From contig JADFXD010000008.1 of assembly GCA_015233725.1 (NCBI GenBank), positions 1-63,274 of the forward strand: a DNA stretch of 63,274 nt, given 5' to 3'. This stretch comes from Nitrospirota bacterium (lineage in GTDB: Bacteria > Nitrospirota > Thermodesulfovibrionia > Thermodesulfovibrionales > Magnetobacteriaceae). The notes under the pieces are model-generated. The model saw nothing but the letters and a program-made list of their open reading frames with translations. It had not been told where the DNA came from and did not search any database. Both the position numbers and the translations under genes were made by a program. Shown in pieces: positions 43,501 through 50,504 of this stretch (positions are counted from its first letter, which is position 1; the number at the start of each line of letters is the position of its first letter).

Positions 43501-45069
43501 CCCACCGCCGATGTCGATATAAGCGACAAATGGAGCGACATGTACTGGCGCAGCGGCCAGGGGATCATCAAGGCGGCACGCTACATCAGGTCAAATCCCC
43601 TGTTGTATCCAATCTACATAGGCAACTTTAATTGTGGACCTGACTCCTTCATACTTAAGTTCTTCAGGGATGAGCTTGGAGATAAGCCATTCCTGCACAT
43701 CGAGATCGACGAACACAGTGCCGATGCCGGGGCCATCACCCGCTGTGAGGCCTTCCTGGACAGCATCGAAAACAGACATTACCCCCCTGCCCCCTCGCTG
43801 CCTGCAAGGCCGGCAAATTCACGTAATCTCCCCATGTCGGAGACGACCGTCTACATCCCCTGGATGTCCGACCACTCCTACGCCATTGCAGCGGCACTCC
43901 AGTACTCCGGCATACCAGCCGAGGTGCTGCCCCAGACGGATGCGGAGGCGCTGTCCCTTGGCAAGAAATACCTCTCCGGTAAGGAGTGTTACCCGTGCGT
44001 TGTCACCACCGGGGATGTCATCAAGAAGGCCACCTCCAAGGGCTTCGACCCCGAACGGTCGATCTTTATGATGCCCGGGGGTACGGGGCCATGCAGGTTT
44101 GGTCAGTACAACGTCCTGCAGAGGCTCATCCTGGACAAGCTCGGCCTGGACAACGTGAGGCTCTTTTCGCCCGTGCAGGACACCTCCTTCTACGATGACC
44201 TGGGCAAGATGGGTAAGGACTTCTTTCCCCGCACCTGGCAGGGTGTTGTTGCCATCGAACTGCTGCTTAAGTGTCTGCACGAGAGCAGGCCGCATGAAAT
44301 CCACAAGGGGCAGGCTCAGGCGCTCTATGACAGATATCTGAAACTCTTGTATGAGACATTGATAGGTGGCAATGGCGTCATGGAGGGTGTCCTGCACCAG
44401 ATGCGCAAGGACTTTGAGGCCATCCCCAGGGACAACCAAAAGAGACCCCTCATCGGCGTCATCGGAGAGATATTTGTCCGCTCAAACAGCTTCTCTAACG
44501 AGGACATCGTACAGAAGATAGAAGCACACGGGGCAAAGGTCTGGCTCGCCCCCGTCGAGGAGTGGTTGTTCTACGTCAACTATATAGGCTTTAAACATGC
44601 CTTGATAAAAAGAGATTATTCTGCTATAATAGATAGCTTTATAAAGAGGGCATATAAAAAGAACATTGAGATGAGATACCACAGGTACTTTAAGGGATTC
44701 CTACAGACGTTGCACGAACCCGATACGCGTACCATCATGGCCAAGGCTGCCCCCTTAGTGGATGAGTCCTTTGAGGGCGAGACGGTCCTGAGCATCGGCA
44801 AGGCCATTGACCTTATCGAGCATGGGGTGGCGGGGATTGTCAACGTGATGCCATTTGGCTGTATGCCCGGGACGATCGTCACTGCCCTGATGCGCTCGAT
44901 CAGCAGGGACTACGGTGTCCCCTGTATCAGCGTCCCGTATGATGGCACGGAGTCAAACATGTCGGCTCTCCAGTTGGAGGCCTTTATAGAGCAGGCAAAG
45001 GTGCGAGGTGCGGCGGCCCCTGCAATAAGAACCGCACTGGCAATAAAAAAGCGAATCCGATCGTTTTAA
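40576..45069 (+). CDS. Giant acyl-CoA dehydratase activase-like protein (two ASKHA domains + DUF2229 + HgdB-like part)
   Basis: The 1497 residues join two BadF/BadG/HgdC ATPase domains (GLDAGSVSVKIVAFD, EMGGEDSKYI, CAAGTGSFLDQQAERM; then GVDIGSISTNLVVIDG, EIGGQDSKYI, CAAGTGSFLEEQAEKL), a DUF2229 segment (IGIPYIFLMHEYLPFWTTLL, GVESVLSESCFPVKVAHGHI) and a C-terminal dehydratase-like region. The activases use ATP to drive low-potential electrons into 2-hydroxyacyl-CoA dehydratases. Such fusions of about 1400 residues occur in many anaerobes, with unknown substrate. AAAGGAG precedes the ATG. Three places carry repeat-derived peptides: VRAALAIK twice from residue 707, SAAAPAIK near 835-840, and the last 20 residues. 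Confidence 0.92.
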   Translation: MMRHIGLDAGSVSVKIVAFDDDANIVDSVYERHHGHPLSVAYRLLKGFNCEDSALSITGSAGKLIAEALGVTHINEIAACAYATRKLLPSVRTIIEMGGEDSKYIILQDNPCDCKERILSIADFAMNSVCAAGTGSFLDQQAERMRLTIEEFSELAAKNSKPARIAGRCSVFAKSDMIHLQQIATPVEDIVAGLCFAVARNFKGTIVKGRPSAPEVSFQGGVALNVGMVRAFREIFGFDNLVVPERCAFMGAIGAALKDIESDIIQRGVDIEALQTYIGSLRHLEKGRAPLVQQGDDFFQRHTTTKITDVTSPLHKIKTTDNGGYARVKAYMGVDIGSISTNLVVIDGDGNLLARKYLMTASRPIDAVMTGLRQIGQEIGQDIQIMGVGTTGSGRYMIADLIGADIVKNEITAQAAGALSIDKTVDTIFEIGGQDSKYIAIDDGVIVDFEMNKACAAGTGSFLEEQAEKLNISIKEEFAGCSFCSTSPCSLGERCTVFMENSLMANLQKGAHKDDVLAGLAYSIVENYINRVVAGKRVGKNIFFQGGTAHNKAVVAAFEKFTGRTVTVPPNNDVTGAIGMALIARDYVIDKQKAKAIQGSAFKGFGIIDRAIAITSFQCKACSNVCEINRVSLQGVSEGLQPPAQFPSHKKDEKRHLFYGGRCERYDIKKDNTHGIEDLFAFRENLLYSFYDFFVQGAADLPDRAKVRAALAIKVRAALAIKERPTIGIPYIFLMHEYLPFWTTLLYALGFNVVLSPKTNRQVVNLGVESVLSESCFPVKVAHGHIKHLMQAGGGSDPLHKKVEALLLPSFINVNNASAGTGAGAPPTAPSNKSAAAPAIKCDDFSKGSPCPYTQTIPYLAKAAFNGAFGGLNILSPVIDFNRGDGFLVSELQSSLRAYRLSATRIKAAIKQAKAAQDDFYARLRQKGKEVIDALTERTIVIVGRAYNAFDPGMNLQIPQKLATLRVASIPMDMLPTADVDISDKWSDMYWRSGQGIIKAARYIRSNPLLYPIYIGNFNCGPDSFILKFFRDELGDKPFLHIEIDEHSADAGAITRCEAFLDSIENRHYPPAPSLPARPANSRNLPMSETTVYIPWMSDHSYAIAAALQYSGIPAEVLPQTDAEALSLGKKYLSGKECYPCVVTTGDVIKKATSKGFDPERSIFMMPGGTGPCRFGQYNVLQRLILDKLGLDNVRLFSPVQDTSFYDDLGKMGKDFFPRTWQGVVAIELLLKCLHESRPHEIHKGQAQALYDRYLKLLYETLIGGNGVMEGVLHQMRKDFEAIPRDNQKRPLIGVIGEIFVRSNSFSNEDIVQKIEAHGAKVWLAPVEEWLFYVNYIGFKHALIKRDYSAIIDSFIKRAYKKNIEMRYHRYFKGFLQTLHEPDTRTIMAKAAPLVDESFEGETVLSIGKAIDLIEHGVAGIVNVMPFGCMPGTIVTALMRSISRDYGVPCISVPYDGTESNMSALQLEAFIEQAKVRGAAAPAIRTALAIKKRIRSF
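42694..42741 (+). repeat. Tandem 24-base repeat module inside the giant activase gene
   Basis: Two identical 24-base units, each with the GTGCGAGCCGCAC hairpin followed by TGGCAATAAAG, encode VRAALAIK-VRAALAIK. They fall between the second ASKHA domain and DUF2229. The same unit is intergenic at about 23552-23574. Confidence 0.95.
43031..43097 (+). repeat. Variant repeat modules inside the giant activase gene
   Basis: GGGTGCGGGTGCACC and AGTGCGGCTGCACCAGCAATAAA are variants of the same module. They encode an alanine, glycine and proline-rich insert (AGTGAGAPPTAPSNKSAAAP) in DUF2229. Confidence 0.8.
45001..45051 (+). repeat. Repeat modules forming the activase C-terminus
   Basis: GGTGCGAGGTGCGGC, CCTGCAATAAGA and ACCGCACTGGCAATAAA encode VRGAAAPAIRTALAIK just before the stop. 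Confidence 0.85.
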
Positions 45070-45083
45070 AAGGAGGTGATTAA

Positions 45084-45179
45084 GTGGGTAATGTAAAGAA
45101 ATGGCGTAAAAAGAAGATGTCAAAGCACAAGCACAAGAAGCTACGCAGGAAGATGAAGTTTTCGCGCAGGAGGAGATAG
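45084..45179 (+). CDS. AURKAIP1/COX24-domain mini-protein (bS22/mS38-like ribosomal protein)
   Basis: A 31-codon frame begins with GTG and reads MGNVKKWRKKKMSKHKHKKL followed by RRKMKFSRRRR. The core KKMSKHKHKKLRRK is the signature of the AURKAIP1/COX24 family; mitochondrial mS38 and bacterial bS22 belong to it and bind the small ribosomal subunit near the decoding helix. A perfect AAGGAGGTGAT lies six bases before the GTG. It follows the activase gene by 14 bases, so it may be co-transcribed with it. Too short for most gene callers. Confidence 0.88.
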   Translation: MGNVKKWRKKKMSKHKHKKLRRKMKFSRRRR

Positions 45180-45236
45180 CAATAGCAGTCTTCCTTAAAG
45201 ACTCTTAAAATAATGGCGATTTTAAAATAGCGACGC

Positions 45237-45998
45237 CTAAAAGCGTGTAACAAGGATACCGATAAAGGGCATCTTTGATATGTAGCGCTCAAGGAGTACC
45301 TTCTTGACACCGTTGGAGGCCGGGTAGCGGCTCATCGGGCGATCTATTGAGCGGCCTTTGGTGTGGGCGGGATAATCGTGGATATCTTTAGTGCCGCTTG
45401 CGTGTAGAAGGTAGACGTCGTTGTTATGTTTCTTTATAATACCGAGGTGTCCAACGATCTCGTCAGATGTGCGTCTGTCTATGGCCTTGACGAAGTAGAC
45501 GATATCACCGCTTTGTAGTTTGGACATCCCGTCTTTGATGCCTTGTGGGGGTAGTATGGCAACGGTGCGTATACCCCTGGTGCCCTGGACATCTATGGTC
45601 TGGCCGATGTCCTTGGTGATGTCTCTTCCCCACTTACCGCTGAGTATCATATCCATACCGTACTGGAATCTGTCCTCGTAGTTGGAGACGTTCCCGTCTT
45701 GCTCGATGATCCCCCTGTGTCTAAACCGCTTGTCAAGGGCGATATCCACGGACTCTTGTGGCGTGTGGCCAAGGGCAAGCTCCACGCTGCGAAAGACGTG
45801 GTACATGCAGTCAACCTCGTCATCGTGGGTGATTGTGTTATCCCTGACGTAGGCGCCGATTGGGTCAGGGTCGTAGGGGGTATCGGTAAACTGCTCCGCC
45901 CAAAATGCGATCCGCCATCCGATGGGTCGTCCCTGTATCTGCTGTTGGGTCTTTAGCACCGTCTCATCAGGAAAGGCCAGCGCTATCGTAGCATTCAT
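45237..45998 (-). CDS. Exported NlpC/P60-like or DUF1460-like cysteine peptidase/amidase
   Basis: The mature sequence has a helix ending in DDEVDCMYHVFRSVELAL, where C could be catalytic, and SGDIVYFVKAIDRRTSDEIVGHLGIIKKHNNDVYLLHAS with the histidine, as in DUF1460 and NlpC/P60 cell-wall enzymes. It should act on peptide cross-links in the envelope. The start is uncertain: the frame stays open through the repeat for 74 more residues, but ATG 45998 is the first codon clear of it, though this leaves only a short signal sequence (MNATIALA). TTG at 46001 is the alternative. No ribosome binding site is seen, so the repeat may have displaced the original 5' end. Confidence 0.65.
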   Translation of the reverse strand: MNATIALAFPDETVLKTQQQIQGRPIGWRIAFWAEQFTDTPYDPDPIGAYVRDNTITHDDEVDCMYHVFRSVELALGHTPQESVDIALDKRFRHRGIIEQDGNVSNYEDRFQYGMDMILSGKWGRDITKDIGQTIDVQGTRGIRTVAILPPQGIKDGMSKLQSGDIVYFVKAIDRRTSDEIVGHLGIIKKHNNDVYLLHASGTKDIHDYPAHTKGRSIDRPMSRYPASNGVKKVLLERYISKMPFIGILVTRF

Positions 45999-46009
45999 CA
46001 ACAGGTAAA

Positions 46010-46200
46010 GAAGAAGCAAAGGCAAGAAAGGGGAGACGCCTGGCCGCCCCCCCCTCGACCCTTCATCCGTTTGCCTGCCTGGCGGCAGAGTTGGGGGCTT
46101 GTCACTGGGGGGCAAGGGTGGTTCATTCCCTTGAGGTGTCGCCAACCGCCCCCCTTTGCACACGCAGCCGTCGGTTGACATCCGACAGCCCCTTGGTGCC
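46010..46200 (-). repeat. Mosaic copy of the palindromic repeat
   Basis: The tail (CTTTCTTGCC) and a GGGGCGGCCAGGCGTC block are typical. Beyond that it holds less usual palindromes such as GCCTGCCTGGCGGCAGA, TGTCGGATGTCAACCGACGG and a CCCTTGAGGTGTCG stretch. Confidence 0.7.
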
Positions 46201-46216
46201 GTCGATCCTAGCACCT

Positions 46217-46354
46217 TCACAGTTGAGCTGCGGGTTGGTTGTCCAGCAGATTTATCAGATCATAATAAAGCGCTTTCAGGATACTCTCAATGTCTCTGAG
46301 ACGACCCTGGGTCATATGCAAATCCGATACATGTAGTATCGTTACCTCAGACAT
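46217..46354 (-). pseudogene. N-terminal remnant of a metallophosphoesterase
   Basis: The frame reads MSEVTILHVSDLHMTQGRLR and DIESILKALYYDLINLLDNQ before ending. VSDLHMT contains the first metal-binding motif (D-x-H) of calcineurin-like phosphoesterases, but all later motifs are missing. The frame stops at the edge of a mosaic repeat, so the gene is truncated, probably by rearrangement there. Confidence 0.75.
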
Positions 46355-46480
46355 CAGCAAACCCCCCCGTCCAGTTAATGCCTCCACGTCCACGCCTCAA
46401 AGAAGCAGTGACACAACACCCACCAAGTATAACATAGCCGGGTTGATTTTTTACACTTGAGTTTTTTATACCGATGATTA

Positions 46481-46486
46481 TATAAT
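46481..46486 (+). promoter_or_regulatory. -10 box for a probable leaderless transcript of the DUF1640-like gene
   Basis: TATAAT is followed by six bases and the ATG; TTGAGT lies 18 bases upstream as a fair -35. No ribosome binding site exists. Confidence 0.6.
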
Positions 46487-46492
46487 AGCATT

Positions 46493-47038
46493 ATGTCTAA
46501 GAAGATTGAACTGTATAACCTGCTCAAGGGCAAGATCGGGGAAGAGGGGACTATTGCCATCATTGACGCAATTGACGAGGTGGCCGAAAGTGCAAAGAGC
46601 GAGATGGCTACAAAGGCCGACTTGATAACTATGGAAGGCGCATTAAGAACCGACTTGATGGCGCTGGAAGGTTCATTAAAGGCCGACCTGATTATCCTTG
46701 AAAGCAAGATAAAGACCGACTCAACGGCGCTGGAAGGTAAGATGACAGCCGGGTTCGTGGCGCTAAGGACTGATGTAACGGCGCTGGAAGGTAAGATGAA
46801 AGCTGAGATGATGGCGCTGGAAGGAAGGCTCAACGAGCGTATCACCTCTGAGATATCTAAGGTCAACGAACGTATCACCTCTGAAGTAGCTAAGATCAAC
46901 GAACGTATCACCTTTGAGATGTCCAGGTTAGAGCAAAAACTCTCAGAGACCAAGGCCGATATCACCAAGTGGATGTTTCTGTTCTGGATAGGACAGATAG
47001 CGGCCATGATCCTAATCGTGCGGGCGTTTGCGAAGTAA
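46493..47038 (+). CDS. DUF1640-like coiled-coil protein with C-terminal membrane anchor
   Basis: The 181 residues form a heptad-rich coiled coil with a repeated 11-residue unit (ALEGKMTAGFVALRTDVT, ALEGKMKAEMM, INERITSEV and similar), ending in one membrane helix (WMFLFWIGQIAAMILIVRAF). The family is known as DUF1640 and is widespread in bacteria, often near toxin or accessory genes; its function is unknown. The tandem ALEGxx and NERITSE units indicate internal expansion. Confidence 0.8.
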   Translation: MSKKIELYNLLKGKIGEEGTIAIIDAIDEVAESAKSEMATKADLITMEGALRTDLMALEGSLKADLIILESKIKTDSTALEGKMTAGFVALRTDVTALEGKMKAEMMALEGRLNERITSEISKVNERITSEVAKINERITFEMSRLEQKLSETKADITKWMFLFWIGQIAAMILIVRAFAK

Positions 47039-47450
47039 CATGTAAGGCGCCAAACCACCTAACCACACAAGTCAATCAACACACGCCTGCACTTGACGGC
47101 GTGCCCCCCCAGTAATACTTTGTTGGCGTATTTTTTTTGATCATTTACTTTTTAGGCAACAATATAATATAATCTTGTTAGGATGTTAAAAGTCTCTGAA
47201 GCCAGGATACGCAAGATAATAATTGGATTTGGTTGAGCTTTGCCAAAAACCTGGTCGAGGTTTATCAGCTTAGGGGACTTTAACTGTTATTGCCAAGGCA
47301 TCTCAATCCTAGTCTAATCATCGCTATTTCCCTGGAAGTCTTCCCTGGCTGTTAAGCAACGGCTATTGTTTTGAATACAGCGTTGCTGTGTTGCATATAA
47401 ACGCCCCGCGACTGTAAGGAGCGTACTGATCAATATAAAACGGAGGACTT
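47039..47450 (+). other. Non-coding interval upstream of the double-cubane reductase gene
   Basis: Four hundred bases without a convincing gene. They contain TATAAT boxes near 47165 followed by a very short frame (MLKVSEARIRKIIIGFG), a GCAACG...CGTTGC hairpin at about 47353-47383, and CGACTGTAAGGAGCGTACTGATCAAT just before the gene, a sequence also present after cheR (30427) in similar form. No known riboswitch was recognised. Confidence 0.5.
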
Positions 47451-48731
47451 ATGTCTAAGGATTACAAGGGAATGTGGAATGACCTGGGATTAAACATCGA
47501 CGCCCATGATGGCTTACTCGCGGTGTTGACTGATGCCTACAAGGGTATCTATTTATCGCAAAAAGGGCGCCCAAAGGGGATGGATTATTTTGATTTCGTT
47601 ATATCCGAGGTACATGGCCTAAGGATAGAGGAGTTGATTAACGCAAAGGAGGGGCACAGAAAGATAATCGGCACCTTCTGCATCTTTGTGCCAGAGGAGC
47701 TTATACTCGCCGTGGATGGCGTATGTATAGGGCTATGTTCAGGCGCTGAGGTGGGAAGCGATCAGTCTGAAACCCACATCCCTCGAAACACATGCGCGTT
47801 GATAAAGTCTTTTATGGGGTTTAAGCTCAGTGGACTGTGTCCATATGTTGAATCAGCGGACCTGATAGTTGGCGAGACCACCTGCGACGGTAAGAAAAAG
47901 GCCTATGAGACATTCGCAGCCCTCACCGGAAAGGTCTATGTAATGGAGGTCCCAAACAAGAAGAGCGACCATGACATGGAGCTATGGCAAGCAGAAGTGA
48001 GAAAGTTCGCCAATAAACTTCAAGAGATTACCTCGAAAAAGATTGAGCTGGAAAAACTAAAAGAGGCGGTCAAGATCGTCAACAACAAGAGACTCGCACT
48101 ACAGAGGTTATCAAGATTGAGAGGCAACGACCCTGCCCCCATCTCTGGCCTCGACGCCTTGCTTGTAAACCAGATATCTTTCTTCGATGACCCAGTGCGC
48201 TTTACGGCGAAGGTCAACGAATTGTGTGACGAACTCGATCAGCGTGTGAGAGACAACACGGGTGTGGTAGTGGCGGGCACCCCACGAGTGATGATAGCGG
48301 GTTCACCGATGGCCATACCAAATTGGAAATTACATGCCATCATTGAGGGTGCTAATGCTGTGGTGGTCGCTGAGGAGGCCTGCGTTGGCGAGAGAAACTA
48401 CCGTACCTTACTTGACGATAACTTCACCTCCGTTGAGGAAGGCATTGACAAGATAGCCCAGAGGTACTTGACTATCGACTGCGCCTGCTTCACACCCAAC
48501 AACGAACGCCTTGATAATATCATCGCGATGGCAAGGGCATTGAAGGCCGATGGCATAATACACTACGCATTACTGTTTTGTACTATTTACATGATGGAGT
48601 CGTATAAGGTGCAAAACGTGACAAAGGCAAATGACATCCCCTTCTTACGCATTGAGACAGACTATTCAATGGAGGATATGGGGCAGTTGAAGACTCGTAT
48701 AGAGGCCTTTCTTGAGATGATTGGGCGTTGA
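47451..48731 (+). CDS. Double-cubane-cluster-type 2-hydroxyacyl-CoA dehydratase family reductase
   Basis: The 426-residue protein belongs to the HgdB/FldC family, closest in form to the stand-alone double-cubane proteins (YjiM-like): GTFCIFVPEELILAVDGVCIGLCSGAEVGSD, CALIKSFMGFKLSGLCPYVESADLIVGETTCDGKKKAYE, and a C-terminal half with CACFTPNNERLDN. The conserved cysteines bind iron-sulfur clusters. Such proteins catalyse low-potential, ATP-driven reductions; acetylene reduction was shown for one member. Physiological substrate is unknown. The activase gene follows 16 bases downstream. GGAGG lies before the ATG. Confidence 0.92.
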   Translation: MSKDYKGMWNDLGLNIDAHDGLLAVLTDAYKGIYLSQKGRPKGMDYFDFVISEVHGLRIEELINAKEGHRKIIGTFCIFVPEELILAVDGVCIGLCSGAEVGSDQSETHIPRNTCALIKSFMGFKLSGLCPYVESADLIVGETTCDGKKKAYETFAALTGKVYVMEVPNKKSDHDMELWQAEVRKFANKLQEITSKKIELEKLKEAVKIVNNKRLALQRLSRLRGNDPAPISGLDALLVNQISFFDDPVRFTAKVNELCDELDQRVRDNTGVVVAGTPRVMIAGSPMAIPNWKLHAIIEGANAVVVAEEACVGERNYRTLLDDNFTSVEEGIDKIAQRYLTIDCACFTPNNERLDNIIAMARALKADGIIHYALLFCTIYMMESYKVQNVTKANDIPFLRIETDYSMEDMGQLKTRIEAFLEMIGR

Positions 48732-48747
48732 CAGGAGATGTGATTAA

Positions 48748-49485
48748 TTGAAAAGAGGCGGTATAGACATTGGTTCAAGGTTTATCAAGTACGTGGTGAT
48801 CACTGACGATAAAGATATCTCCTTCAGTAAAGCCGAGACCGGACACGACCCATTATCCGTATGCGAGCAGCTGATCGGGGATAACAAGGCGGACAAGCTC
48901 GTTGCCACCGGGTATGGCAGGCACCTGTTAGAGGTAAGGGACAACGTACAGACCATCACGGAGATAAAGGCTGTTGCCAGGGGCGCTAAGGAGATATTCC
49001 CGCGCTGCAGGACTGTCATTGACATAGGCGGGCAGGATACAAAGGTTATCGGCATGGAGCGGGATGGCAGGGTCAGGGCATTTGAGTGCAATGATCGCTG
49101 TGCTGCTGGCACGGGGCGGTTCCTGGAGATAATGGCAAAGGCGCTTGGTTATGACATCAATAGCCTTGGAGCCAATTGCAATGGAGACGATGTCAGCGCC
49201 ATCTCTATAAACAGCATGTGTGCGGTCTTTGCCGAATCAGAGGTGATCAGCCTTATAAACAGGGGGATAAAGCGTGAGACCATTTCACGGTCGTTGCATT
49301 CATCTATTGTTTACAGGGTTACCGCGCTGGCAAGGCGTGTTGAGGTAAGCGAAGATATTGTCTTTGCCGGAGGCTGTGCACGCAACCAATGCCTGGTGAA
49401 CATGTTCCAGGACCACTTCCAGAGAGATATCCTGGTACATGACCACCCCGACATGCTCGCCGCACTAGGAGCTGCACTGCATTAG
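48748..49485 (+). CDS. Acyl-CoA dehydratase activase (partner of the double-cubane reductase)
   Basis: The 245-residue ASKHA ATPase has GIDIGSRFIKYVVITDD at the start, VIDIGGQDTKVIGM, and the cluster-binding segment CNDRCAAGTGRFLEIMAKAL with the cysteine pair, then CAVFAESEVISL and FAGGCARNQCLV. It hydrolyses ATP to pass an electron to the reductase. The start is TTG 48748, ten bases after ACAGGAG. Compact length is normal for this family, in contrast to the giant relative coded 3.7 kb upstream. Confidence 0.93.
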   Translation: MKRGGIDIGSRFIKYVVITDDKDISFSKAETGHDPLSVCEQLIGDNKADKLVATGYGRHLLEVRDNVQTITEIKAVARGAKEIFPRCRTVIDIGGQDTKVIGMERDGRVRAFECNDRCAAGTGRFLEIMAKALGYDINSLGANCNGDDVSAISINSMCAVFAESEVISLINRGIKRETISRSLHSSIVYRVTALARRVEVSEDIVFAGGCARNQCLVNMFQDHFQRDILVHDHPDMLAALGAALH

Positions 49486-49487
49486 AA

Positions 49488-49530
49488 GGGAGAAAAAGGA
49501 AGAAGAAGGAGGGCGGCGGCGCTCCCTTCT
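49488..49530. repeat. Short repeat fragment between convergent genes
   Basis: AGGGAGAAAAAGGAAGAAGAAGGAGGGCGGCGGCGCTCCCTTCTTAG links the two stop codons; it has purine and pyrimidine tails on both sides of one GGCGGCGGCGC core. Confidence 0.65.
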
Positions 49531-50339
49531 TAGCTGCCAGAGATGATCTTGAAATAGTCTTCTGGGCGGTATGGTTCTTCTTCTGCCTTGCGTTGGAGGA
49601 ATGCCAGTACCTTTGGATTTGGGGAGGCCTTAAGCTCCTCAATCGTTCCGATGAAGATGATGTTTCCGGCATCGAGCATTATAACGTAGTCGGCGATGGT
49701 GAAGATACTTGCCAGCTCGTGCGTGACCACAACGAGGGTCAGTTTGAAGGTCTTGTGGAGGCTTATGATGAGTTCGTCCAGGCCGGCGGCGGTCACGGGG
49801 TCTAGTCCTGCTGATGGTTCGTCGAAGAAGAGCAGTTCGGGGTCCATTGCCATAGCCCTGGCGATACCGGCTCGTTTTTTCATCCCGCCGGAGAGCTGTG
49901 CCGGATAATAGTCGCCAAACCCCGTAAGCCCCACCAGGTCGAGCTTCATGCGCACTATGATGTCGATGATTGGTTGCTTTAACTGCGTGTGTTCCCGCAG
50001 TGGAAGGGCAACGTTATCGGCCAGCGACAGGGAGTTAAGCAGCGCCGCCCCCTGGAACAGGACGCCCATCTTCTTCTTGAATTCAATCAGGGCGGCATCG
50101 TCCATCATAGTGATGTCCTTACCGCACTTATCGCTGGTGCAGCCGCACTTGACGTTGATCGTCCCCTTAGCTGGCTTCAGCAGGCCGATAAGGTGCTTCA
50201 AAAGGGTGGTCTTGCCGCAGCCGCTGCCACCAACCACCACGGTGGTCATCAACCGCGGGATCCCAAAGGTAAGGCCCTTCAAGACCTCCCTGCTGCCATA
50301 ATAAGCGGTTAGCCCGCTAACTTCAATCGCTGCGTCCAT
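49530..50339 (-). CDS. mlaF: MlaF-like phospholipid transport ATPase
   Basis: The 269-residue ABC ATPase has Walker A VGGSGCGKTTLLKHL near residue 38, the Q-loop VLFQGAALLNSLSLADNVALPLREH typical of MlaF, signature LSGGMKKRAGIARAMAMDPELLFFDEPSAGLDP and the switch histidine in VVVTHE. MlaF powers MlaE for lipid movement between membranes. An extra segment KCGCTSDKCGKDI (residues about 67-79) carries three cysteines and is not normal for the family. A repeat lies between it and mlaE, so the two genes may have separate transcription. Confidence 0.93.
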   Translation of the reverse strand: MDAAIEVSGLTAYYGSREVLKGLTFGIPRLMTTVVVGGSGCGKTTLLKHLIGLLKPAKGTINVKCGCTSDKCGKDITMMDDAALIEFKKKMGVLFQGAALLNSLSLADNVALPLREHTQLKQPIIDIIVRMKLDLVGLTGFGDYYPAQLSGGMKKRAGIARAMAMDPELLFFDEPSAGLDPVTAAGLDELIISLHKTFKLTLVVVTHELASIFTIADYVIMLDAGNIIFIGTIEELKASPNPKVLAFLQRKAEEEPYRPEDYFKIISGS

Positions 50340-50345
50340 CTAAAG

Positions 50346-50440
50346 AGAAAGGCCTAAAAGGGGGGACGCCTGGCCGCCCCCCCTCAGACCCCTCCTGCAA
50401 GGGGTCACGGACCCCTTGACCCCATCATGCTCGATCCTGT
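50346..50440 (-). repeat. Palindromic intergenic repeat between mlaE and mlaF
   Basis: The minus-strand order is GATCGAGCATGATGGGG, AAGGGGTCCGTGACCCCTT, GCAGGAGGGG, GGGGGGCGGCCAGGCGTCCCCCC. The tail is short and ends at the mlaF start. Confidence 0.86.
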
Positions 50441-50504
50441 GACTTTTTATTGTAATCATTTGCAATTTTGCATCCTAATATTGCTCATTTTATATTCGAT
50501 ACGT

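Noticed and set aside
46375..47058. Minus-strand frame of 227 residues opposite the DUF1640-like gene
   Set aside because: Its serine and isoleucine periodicity mirrors the coiled-coil repeats on the plus strand, so it is an antisense artefact.
47340..47450. Possible riboswitch upstream of the double-cubane reductase gene
   Set aside because: Hairpin-forming sequence is present, but no conserved core of a known riboswitch class could be recognised.
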